Origin: Diadema setosum
Taxonomy: Eukaryota; Echinodermata; Echinoidea; Diadematoida; Diadematidae
Direction of reading: 5' to 3'
NCBI RefSeq assembly: GCF_964275005.1
Contig: NC_092697.1
Span: 18,440,638 to 18,504,637 of the forward strand
Length of the DNA stretch: 64,000 nt
Shown here: positions 48,501 through 60,500 of the stretch, in pieces
How positions within the stretch are numbered: the stretch's first letter is position 1
How the letters are laid out: each line of letters begins with the position of its first letter
Notes under the pieces: generated by a model
The model's database searches: none
Told to the model about the DNA's origin: nothing
Seen by the model: only the letters and a program-made list of their open reading frames with translations
Program-made: the position numbers and the translations under genes

Positions 48501-51500
48501 TTCACACAAATCTCCTCTTGCAGAAACAGTTCACAAATCTTCCATTCCAAACAGATATACACATGGAGCAGGAACTGGATCCTACAACTCTTCACCAACA
48601 GTCCAGAACTCTCCTTAATAAACCAGAATGTTCCCACAATACTGTAGCATATCTACATGTAGTCTGTGTTGTAAGGATGTAACAAATTTAGAAATGTGGT
48701 CATGATATAACATGTGGGCAAAATTTTTTCACAGCTGGGCCGTGAATCAGAACGAACTTAAAATATAACCCAGAGCTGTTGTGTTGGTATTTGTGGTATC
48801 TATAAATAATAAAGTTTGATACAACTACTCCCTTTAATCAGCACAGCATTTCATTCACTGATCAGCACTAATGTATTGAGGCAGCTGCCATTAAAAAAAA
48901 AAAAAAAGAAATGATATCCTCCCAACCCTTGTTGAATGACAATGACATTTGTGTGGACTGTGATATTACTGCTCAAAGACTTACACTACAGCCAGTCATT
49001 TGTGAGTAGGTGCGTGGGACAGGTTGGCAGATGCAGCTATGTGCATGGGGATATACAAGGTAACAGAAGAACTTACATGTTTGCTGGCCTTGACCGTTTC
49101 CAGGTTCTGTAGAATGATGAGGTAGGAGGCTGCTGTCTGTAGGCTGCCTGTTCTCAGACACTCCTGGTAAATGTTGTGGGTAAGAGCATAGATGCATGTA
49201 TTACCTTCAAAGAACTCACACTTGCAGCATTGCTTTGGAGTAACACAAACTATACTTGGAAGCTACAGTAGTGCCTATGGAAGTGCCATCCACTTTACAT
49301 ATCAAAAGTCTGTCTGCCTCTCAGAAATACCTTGCAGGTAAAGATAGGAAAGGCTATAAAGAACCGACATATGCAGTGATTCACTGAACAATAAGCTGGA
49401 CAAATACTTTCACTTTGAATTTTCATTGCAATCTTAAAAGCACTTTGAATTATACTGATATCAATAATGATTACATCAAATTCACTCTGGTTATTCTAGT
49501 TGGTCTAGTTTTCTATCCTAAAAAGTAGAATTATTTTTGTAATATTCAATGTAGTTGTCACCAAAGTATCACATTCATCACTCCTTCAATATCCTGACTA
49601 CACACCTATTGATGAACTGGACATCATACATGTGCCATACTATAGCTATGTAGACACCAGGCTGCACTGTAGCTAGACATCAAGCCACACTGTAGCGTAA
49701 CATCAGGCCACATTTGAACTACACATCAGGCAACACTGTAACCAGGCAACATTGTAGCCAGACATGAGAGCATACTCGCAGCCAGACATCAGGCCACACT
49801 GTAACAAGACATCAGACCACACTGTAGCTAGACATCTGGCTACAGTATAATCAGACTTAAAGCCGCACTGTAGCATAAAACATTTCAATCACACACATTC
49901 ACTACACACCAGTGATCTCTAGACTAACCTCAAAGAGATCCTGAGGGTTTCCGACAGAGGCAAAGAGGTACGGCCATAGTGCAATCTCTGTCTTCCTGGC
50001 ACAGTGGACCACTGTCTCCAAATACTGAGGAAACTCCTGGATGAAGGCTACTACTCGTGGTAATAAGGCATCTACAAACACACAAACAAAAATACTGGCT
50101 TTAAAATCATGTACATTGTAGTGTTATGACAAAGTTGGCAATAGTATCAATATCACAGAAATTCACCCATCTCGCCCAAAGGCTACCGCTCCTGAAATAC
50201 AGCATTAGGGGTGTGGGGACAGACAATGCAGTTGACTTCATACCCATGTGTGAGCCACTAATGACCCCATATCAAGGTTGCTCTTGACAAACAGCCATCA
50301 TTTATGGAGAATACACATCAGGGGATAATCCAAACAATAACTATCACATCAATCTAAATTTGTTCTATTTCCAGGAGGTGTGTCATTAGGGTGATTACTC
50401 ACATGACATATTGAACTATAGTCTACTTAGTTTAATCATATGTGTGGCTTTTCTGTTTAGTACAACAAAGAGAGCTCAACTCATATGATCATCTCATATT
50501 ATACATGACATCATCAGAGCCTATTTGCAATGGCTACTGAGTATATGTGTATTTCATGATGTAAGGGTTATAAGACATGCTGATTGTAATTTTAGTAAAC
50601 AGCCATCAATGTAGAGTGCATCATCAATCTAAATGGAGTAACTGACGTGCTGAGTGAGGCAAATGATTGGCAATTTTAAAGTTCACTGCAATGAGCATAT
50701 TTGAGTGTATGTGAATAATTAATATCAAAGGCATCTACTTGTCTCAAAACCAGTTCTGCTGGAACCACACTACAGTTTGATACCATGTATCATATACCTG
50801 ATTCCTTGTGTCTTTAAGACCAGTTTTAAATGATTTAAAAGATCACAACTAAAATACACTGAGGGCTTCTGGGTGCATCTGAGAAAGTTGGGTCACAGGA
50901 GGAGGATAAGACACATCATGACTGGAGTGATTATAATGTACCTGGTATGGGTTCTGAGGCTGTGGCTTCCTCCTCCAGTACTTCATGCAGCATGAGTTCT
51001 AGGACGTGAGAGAAGTAGGGTAGGGACATACAGCTCCTGGCGATCTGAAGGGCATGCATGCCTAGGCTGTAGGGGGGAAAAGAGTACGAGAGAGAAGAGA
51101 GTCAGGTGGGGACTGGCTCAACATGTCCTCTTTTCGGTGCATTCTGAACAAACTCTACCAGCTGGCATATATACTATATACAGAACCTTAATGTGCCCCA
51201 AGAAGGCAACTTGTTGAAGCTCAACTCGGATCCTTCTTGAGGTCAAGATTGCGTAAAGGAGACTCCTCAAATCTCTCCTAGGGGCTTTCATTTGGACAAG
51301 GTGACTACCAAGGCACCAAGGTGTCTCAGACAAGGCACCTCAGTGAGTTTCAGCAAGTCAGGTTTTTTCTTTCTTGTCCTTAAGGGCCTACATGAGTTTG
51401 ATAAACTCACCTTGGTGCCTACTTGAACTCTGAGAAGCCATCACTTACTTGTCCCCCCTGAAAGGCACCTTGGAAAGTTTCATGAGCTCCCACATATGCA

Positions 51501-54500
51501 CTATCTTAAATCAAGCATTCTATCAAATCAAAAATAACAAGCCACCAACAAGACTAACACACTCAATTTAGTTACAATGCACAAGCAATAATTAGCTTAT
51601 ACAATGTTCGTGAAGACATATTTCACAATTCTCATCAAGAATCATCATACATTTCTTGACATCTTTACCATAAATTGCTGTTTGAATTTCAAACTGTATA
51701 CTTTATAAAGTTTCAATTCTGTAAGCCTCAGCCACATATCAAAAGCACCACTTTCTGAAGCCCATGAAATAATTGCAAGACAGGCATGGCATATTATCCA
51801 CTAATTGCTACAAAATTTTTATTCTACGTACCATTCTTCAGAGTAAATTTAGTAAATATCAGGACAAGAACCAGTGGGGAAATTTTTCTTGATATAGCTG
51901 GGAAGAGGGAAAGATTGAAGCAATCTAATCAAAACCTGGCATCCACTTTCAGCTCATTGCATGCAGTCATGGCACTACAAATCTAAAACCTAATTTGGAG
52001 CATGAAGAGCAGTTTCAATTGTGCCCAATAGAAGCCCACTGAGCTAGCCTGTAGATGATTACCACCCAAAAGGGGAGAAAGGGAAGCCCTTTAACCGAAA
52101 ACATTTTTGTAGTAATTTCGGTGTTACATACCTACCAACCATCAAATCATCAATGTCCATGGCTGGAGAAAGACTGAACAAAATCTCATATTTTTGATTA
52201 CTAAAATCTTCCATTACACATTCTCAGCCTTAAAATGGAAATGAGGTAAGTATATCAGGAAGAGTCAGCTGGCTAACATTGTACAGCCAGCCAGTATGTA
52301 CTCCTCGAAAGCAAAGGATCTTAACACGAACTGAGATAGGTATAATGCTTGTATCTGTTTTGCTGACTGTGTTGAAATACGGCCTTCAATAAATTAAACA
52401 AGGGGGTTCTTTCCGGACCAAAGTAAAAAGAGAATGCATATATTTTATATTTTGCAATGTATGTAAGAATACAAGAATACAAGAGGGAACTTGTATGCAG
52501 TGTTCTTATACTTCAACTGAATCTCTCTACATTGTGTCAATGAAAGCCTTGCCCAACAAATTTTTTTCCAGTTAAATGTTTATCATATGTGTCACAATAT
52601 ATAGAATAGTATTTACAAAGCTGTTTGAAGGAAATAAGATCCATACTTACTTTCTCCTCAGAAGCTGCCTCAGTATATGATGTAGATAAATTTGTGTCTG
52701 TAAGGAATGCAAGAGCACAATGGGCTAAGCATTAGATAGCTACACACAACTGCTGTGAAGGATATAGTACCAAAGCTATGAAACAAGAAGTCAGAATTCC
52801 TGACTCGCTCTAACATTCGATTAATTGTGTGTTTTGTTTTGTTTTGTTACCTCTGCCAAGGGAGGAGGTTATGTTTTCGTTATCGTTGGTTTGTTTGTTT
52901 GTTAGTTAGTTAGTTAGTTAGTTTATCCGTGTGCAAAATAACTCAAAAAGTAGTTAACGGATTTGGATGAAACTTGCAGGAAAGGTATAAAATGATACAA
53001 GTAACGGATGATTAAATTTTGGTAGTGATAAGAGAACTTTGGGGGAATTTATGAAGGATTTTTTATATTTTGGCAGGTAGGGTCAATGAACTTGGGAGTT
53101 CAGGCTGCGCGTATTTGAGGTTTGCATGCGCGCACTAAAGTGCGTGCTCTAGTTTCTGCTAGGGTGAGGCACGCCATGCAGCTGAAGGTTTATGACGTAA
53201 CAAAGGCTTCTATACTGGGAAATCGGGCGACTTTCAGCACACAATGCTATAAGTACATATGGGTGGAAATCACTGATATCTCTATGGAAGAACAAGATCA
53301 GTGGTGGAAATGAGCCGGAGGTCTGCTCTCTCAGAGTGCTTTTCTAGTTTTGTTTTGTTTTCTATTTGACTTATTTGACTGGAAGGGCTGTAGGTACACC
53401 ACATCAGCTTCCATGCCAGGTTTGTTCTGTTGACCTGCTCAAGTAAGGTGTTTATGAGCTGCTGGCTGCATCATAAGCATTTCTAATATCATGAACGTAT
53501 CCCATGGAAAACCTAAACTATTTGTCTACAGTAACAAGAATCACATGTCAAACTCCATCTATAGCAGCAGGTAATCCAAAGAGAAAATGTAACATATCTA
53601 AGAACATGGGAACAAATATTAGATACTCTTGTTAACAAGTTATATATTGGATCAAGCAAAACATGCCTCTAATATAACTATGACAATGGAAGAATGAGAC
53701 ATCCACAGTTAACAAGACATATTGTACATATCAAAAGGACTATAACTCATTCATTTAAATTTGACTCTATCTTGCACATATAGATTTACTGTAGTCAGAA
53801 GTAACAATGTAAATACATGCAGTACACAAAGATAATGGACAGTTGAAGGATATGCATATTCAGAAGTATTCAGAAGATATACCAGTGGAACAATCATGAT
53901 AGAGTTAAGAGAGAAGTATGACCATCTATCCACTCACTGTTCTCTCTAACGTTGTGAATGGCAAGCTGGAGCATCGACTTCTCCTCTCTACACTTGGGGT
54001 CAAGGGTTCAAAGTTCAGCAGGTCGCAGGATGCACCAAGCACCACTGCATCCTCAAAGAGCACAGCTGGAAGGGGGAAAAAAAATAGAATCACTGAAAAG
54101 TACATAATATGTGTGTCAACCCAAGCAAGAAAGAACAGCAAAAACTTAAAAGTTATGGGCTCCAAATTTCACAATGTAAAGATGCAAGAAATCTGTCCAT
54201 CTCTTATGATTACACTGGATAAGAGACTCCACCTGGCTGCTAAAGAAATTGTCTGATGCAAGTTAAATACAAGCGATAAAAGAGTCTCACCAAGAGGGTA
54301 TATCCTGAGTTGGAATGGTAGCATGATGCGTTTGGACAGGAAGCTGTGATGTTGTTTCTCAGACTGGTTAGGAAAGAGGGGCAGCCACACCTGAGATGAA
54401 AAAAAAAAATGTGGAAAAACAAGGGAATTAAGACTCTGTTGCAGTAAAAGCAATGGACTTTGATATCTTGCACAAAAATATCTTCCTAGTGTAGCTGTTA

Positions 54501-57500
54501 AAGGAACCCTTGTGAGAAATTTAGATGACATAAATAGGTTCATGCAGTTCATTTAAAAAATTACATGTACCGCTGATTCAATATCAATTAAAGCATCATT
54601 CACAATATTGACTGGTTATTCAGACAATCAATACTGCATCCACACATAGGAGCATTAACAGACAGTCACACATAATTCCACACATTATTATCATGACATC
54701 ATTAACATGAAATGAGCACAAGAACAACTTTGAGAAGCAATGGTGCCTCACACAATCAGCCCATATTGCTTATCTTCACCTGACAACGAAGATTTTGTCA
54801 TAAAAATGGAAAATGGAAGAAAATGACACCAGGAGCAGGAGGAGACCCCTACCTTCATGCCTGCAGCCCCACAGCCAAGCCAGAGGGACTCCATGAGGTG
54901 TGGCTTGATAGAACTAGACCTCGTGGTGGTCCACATGTTCTCTACTGATGAAGCCAGGACTATCGGAGCAAGGAATGGAATCTGTGACAGGACAAGTATG
55001 ATACAAAATCTAATCAAATCAATTCCTGCAAACATTTCACCTTGATTTTGGTGTCTCCAGCACGAATATGATAACTTGAGCACATTAGAACACTTCACCC
55101 ACTGAAGAATATTCACTAAGTGTACTTGGGCAGGTGTCAATGGGTAATATGTGTTATAGCAAAATTAACTCATCCTCAACAATAATACAGCAATGTAATT
55201 CAGGGTATCGCCAATACGCAAAAGCCTCTTGGCCAGCCTTGTTTCAGATGCATTGTGGGATGGCTTGGTAGCAAAGTTGGGTTAGGTCTGGGCTGCATCT
55301 TGCTCACCAGACCAGCATGTGATCAGCGTTCGCATATGTGACCAGGATGAGTCCGAGAAGAAGTGGTAGACCTTGCAAACCAACCAAGCCGGTCACATCT
55401 TTCATCCAGGGGTATTTTTGAAGATGTCTGTGCTTATCATCGTGTGACCAGCACATTGCAGCATTGCAGTGACAACCATGACTTTAATTGTCTCAAATCA
55501 GTCAAATTGAAAACCTGTATACTGCTTATACGCCAAATTCAAACCAAGGAAAAGAATAGCAATAGATAAAATGTACATTTTGATTGCACTGAATCGTGTT
55601 TGAACGAAGACAAAAGCCAGACGACTATGCTATCGAGCCTCTCCCACAGTGCATCTGTGATGGGGCTCTACAAATGTGCTTTGCACATTGGCAGTACCCC
55701 CAAATTGGCAAAGGACATTCAATGCAGTCTTGATTTCAGGAGTTTCCCTAAGTAAACCAACTTACTTCAGCCTCTTTGTTTTTCCTCCTGTCATGGTAGT
55801 CATTCTTGGCCACTGGGACTCTGGAGCGGTCTCTCTGTAGCATCAAGACACGACCAGCCACGTTGATGATAAGGCTTTCTGCCTCATAACTCTGGTTGGT
55901 CAACTTGGTGGACACTGGAAGATATATAGATCAAAAGCTCAGATCGCACTTCTTGCATTAACAAGTTTAACACAAAAGGTATTAATATGATCTCTATTTG
56001 TCAATACTAAGAAAATAGCTACAATTGATGCATTAACAACAAGCAAATAACATTATACTTAACAATTAAACAGCCACATCCATTGATACAAGTAAACAAT
56101 TTGGTGAATCATATCGTGGCTGGGGCGACAAAACCTCGTATCTACAAAATGTCAAATGTTCAGGAGAGCCAAAAAAAAAAAAAAACATGGCGGCCAAAGC
56201 ACTGTGGCGAATAGGATAGCCTTTCCTTTGACATGCTGTGGTGGCTTCATTTTTGGAGTAAGACAGTTAGGATCTGGACAGGACATCACTTGACCCATTA
56301 TTTGACCATTTATCCAAGAAAGTCATTTTCATCAAAATTGCAGATACAAGGTCTTGTCACCCCAGCAACGATATCATATTTTGTGATACAGAACAGATAT
56401 TATGATAGCTGAAATGACAAAAGTTAATGTGGCAAAACTTCTGAAAAGAAAAAAAAAAGAACAAAACAAAAACTAGAAATGTCGCTATGGCGACTGATGC
56501 CTCCGCCATAATGCATGATTCTCCCAATAGGCGTATAGTACAATGTCTTCACAATGTGTGATCCATGACAGTTTCACATAACTGGCAAAATATTAAAATG
56601 ACAGGTTTGTCAGAAATGTCTTGAACTGGGTTTGCTATAATTTTCTAAGAGTGCAGGTACACATATTTGGGGAATTTTGGGAAAGTTTATGCAATGAGTA
56701 ATTTCCAAGGTACGAAGAAAGAGTGTGATGACGGTACAAAATAGATTTTTTTTTTTTTTTTTTGGGGGGGGGGGGGCATTGAAACCTGGCCTTTGACCCT
56801 TAACCTTTGACCTTCTGGCTGGAAATTTCGCGGAGAATCTCCATTAGGTAATGCATGTATTAAGTTTTGAAACTAATAATGCAAGCATTGCATATACTAG
56901 TATATGAGGGAAATAGTAAAATTTTGAGGTGTTGACCTTGACCTTTGACCCCTGACTATTGACCCATGACCCCTAAATTCCCTAGATAATCCCTGCCAGA
57001 CAGTACATGCATATGTACCAAGTTCCACGAAGATACATTGAAGCATTTGAGAGAAAAGTAATATTGTAACATTTTCACCTAACTTTTGACCTTTTGACCT
57101 TTGACCTTATGACATGAAACTCTCTCTGGAGAATCTTTACGCAGTAGTACATGTCCACACCAAGTTTCAAGAAAATACCTTCAGGCATTGCATAGATATG
57201 GGGGAAATTGCAACATTTGTAGCATTTGACCTTGACCTTTTGACCTTTGACCTCTTGCCAATGTCACTAAAATCTACTCAACTAATTGTCCCATCATACA
57301 TCATCCTTGGACCAAGTTTGGTGAAAGCTGCTTCATCCAGTTTTGAGTTATCACGTAAACAGATAAATTTTAGGATTTGACCTTGATCTTTGACCTTTGA
57401 CCTCTGTCCGATTTCACTGAAAAACTAATCAAGTATTTGTCCCATCATACATCATCCTCCAACAAAGTTTGGTAAAATTTGCTCCATCCAGTCTTGAGTT

Positions 57501-60500
57501 ATCGCGTAAACGGATACAATTTCATGATTTGACCTTGACCTTTGACCTTTGACCTTCAGCCGATTTCACCGAAAATCTAATCAAATAATTGCCCCATCAT
57601 ACTTCATACTTGGACTAAGTTTGGTAAAATTCCAGTAAATATTACACAAGTTATCGCGTAAACGAAAGCGGACGGACGTACGTACGGACGTACGTACGGA
57701 CGGACGGACGGACGGACAACCCGAAAACATAATGCCTCCGGCACCACTTCGTGGCGGAGGCATAAAAAAACACTATTTGAAGAAACTGTAAAGGAACCAA
57801 CTGAAAGAGACCACACACCAAAGCAAGAGAGCTCATCTAGTTTGTACATTTTACAACTCCTGTTTCTAATAGCACGTTTGCATGCATACAAATGCCAAAG
57901 ACAAGATGGGTGTGAAGAAGTAGAGAGCACAAGAGAGAAAGGGGGAATCATGTGAAAGCTGGTTGTAAAAAGGTGAAGTAAAATTACAAACTCACCTGAT
58001 TCAGTCCTGAGTGATGTGAGTGTTAGGGACACAAGAGATGATGGATGGGGTACGAAGTTAGCCAGAGACAGGTCCTGTATCCTGGTCAGAGTTGCACTTG
58101 GGGCTGAAAGAGAAAGAAGCACACATCACTCTGTCACTTTATTCACTGTGTCCTGAATCAACTAGCAATCTACATCTTTCATCTCTCAGCAAAGGCATAG
58201 TACATACACTGTATATGCTTCCCATGCAAAGCAAGAAGCCTAATTTGTACCTGGTGTATGGAGGACTTAGAACAGGAACTAGTATATCCCTCTCAGGACA
58301 GACTAATTTACATGCCCTGTGACATCCTTAGGATTTGGAATTGGTAGTGTTGAAAGGGTTGAAAATTAGGATAATGTACATACGACACATGGAACATATT
58401 ATGTCCAAATGAGGACTCAATCACAGGAAAAAAAGACTAGTGTGCAAACACACTGACTCAACTTAGGCTCCAACAAATTTTTGGGCCTTTCCATTTCTCA
58501 TCCTGAGAGTGAAAGATGACAGTATACTTTGACAGACAAATGCTGATCTTCCGAAATTTTGAAAAACTATGTCATAATGGAAATCATATATTTACATTAT
58601 GTGATTAATGTACTTGTTCGGAGCTGTTTGATTTCTTTCTTGTAACAAACTATCATTTGTTGTGCTATCCTTTCCTTTTAACTAAAATAGATATAAGATA
58701 TAACTAAAGGCTAGGAAAACTGAAAAGAAAAAATGCTTTGGTGATGTTTGAGACACATGTCCATTAGACCACAGACGGTGGTCTTCATGAGATCTTACTG
58801 GCAGGTCCTTCCTTGGTCTCTAGGCTGAAGAGTGATATGTGGTAGTCTGCACAGAAGACTATCACCAGGTCTTTGAAGACATTCAGCAGCAACACTTGGA
58901 ACGGGACCTTGAGGATGAAGGCGAAGGCATTGTCAAGGTTGCTGCCCCTGGGGTACACTCGTAACTACAGAAAAACAAAAAAGAGAATGATGACAGTGTG
59001 TGAATGGTTTGTGCTACCATGACATTATGCAGTCTAGCTCTAGACATTCTTTTGCCAATTTAGACTTAGACAGAAAACTGTATTAACAAAACTTCAGTCA
59101 CAGCATTAGGGTAGAAAAGTTGTGTGGAAACCAACAGGTATTAAGAAAATCATGACTGTTAAATGCCAGTCGACAACCAACACATCTTGTGGGTTGCCAT
59201 TAAATATCTGCCCAATCTGGCTTGCTGCTCAACTTGATTTTCCAGTCAGATGTTAAGAGTGTCTGCTGAGAAAAAGAAAAGTGTAAGAAAAGGAAGTTGG
59301 CTCTCACCTCTTCTCTGCTCTCATAGTGGTTAAAGCAGGCTGCTACAATGTAATCCCCCCACCAGCACAGCCCTCCACTGACTGACATGTCCTTCTCCTG
59401 TGTCACGTTGCCAAAGATCTTCCACCTCTTGCTGCCCAGGGTGCAGTGGGCCAGGCCATAACGGCCAGAAACAGCTATACATTGTCCTATCCTATCCACA
59501 GTCGCATGCTGTGAGGGCAGGAAAGATAAGGGGATGAGATTTAGAGTTATGATTCAAATATCCATCAAATACAACAATTCTATTCAAAGAAAAAAAAAAG
59601 TGATAAAGAAAGGATAAAGGATAAGGAGGAGCCATTGAAGCACACATTGGTACGTCACAGAAAGCAATCTATTAAAAGATCAAAGCCTACTTTTGACTGC
59701 TGTATGCACCACATATCTAGTAAGTATAAGTTTTCGTGAATCAGGACTTTCCCTCAACTTCACAGGTGGTTAAATTTGTGATTGTAGTGGACAGTACTGA
59801 ACAAAGAAATGTACACTTGTACATCTCATTTGCGTCGGGATCCGAGTTAATATTTTTTGTTTGTTGTTAAATTTGCGAACAGCACCTGAATAGTGTAATT
59901 TGTGAAAATAAAAAGTCCATGAAATATATTGTGTATACAGTGAACTATTAAAGAATGACTCTTCCTGATTTTCTGCTTTATAGACATTAACATTCACACT
60001 CTAATCACAGAACAAGCTGTCAAAGTAACTATCACAAAATCTAGAGAGTGACTCCCTGGTAACAGGTGTCATTTCATGTTTCATAGTCTGAACACTACAA
60101 CAGTCTATCAAAGGTGAAGAATAAAGTGCCTTCTACTGGTACTCATGTGACTCTGTAGGTCACCTGACTGTCTGTTAGGCCAGCTGACTGCCTGTTAGAT
60201 TGGCATGTCCTACCATAGTTAGCACCTGATGTCAGACATACAAGACATAAAGCAAAGTTGGCTACAAAGCACAAAGTCCAAAACACTAGTGACGGAAGCA
60301 AGGAGAAGTGTGAGGAGTCCATGCATTGTGTGAGGTGCCAACAAATTGTGCTACATCTCACCCTGATTGGCCAGTTGCTGTCTAGGTAGTTCTGAGGGAT
60401 CTGTAGACAGTGCCACTGCTTGTTGCCAGCCAGGATGTTACTACTGCATGCACTTTCCTTGCCTACAGGACAGAAACACCCAGGATTTATATACCAGTGA

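Noticed and set aside
51118..51490. GGCACC / GGTGCC repeats suggesting another foldback in a RIC1 intron
   Set aside because: Matches are short and scattered; no clear arms or ends could be drawn.
57604..58122. 172-codon minus-strand frame
   Set aside because: Its conserved part is RIC1 visible exon 8; the rest is read-through into the intron and the GGAC tract.
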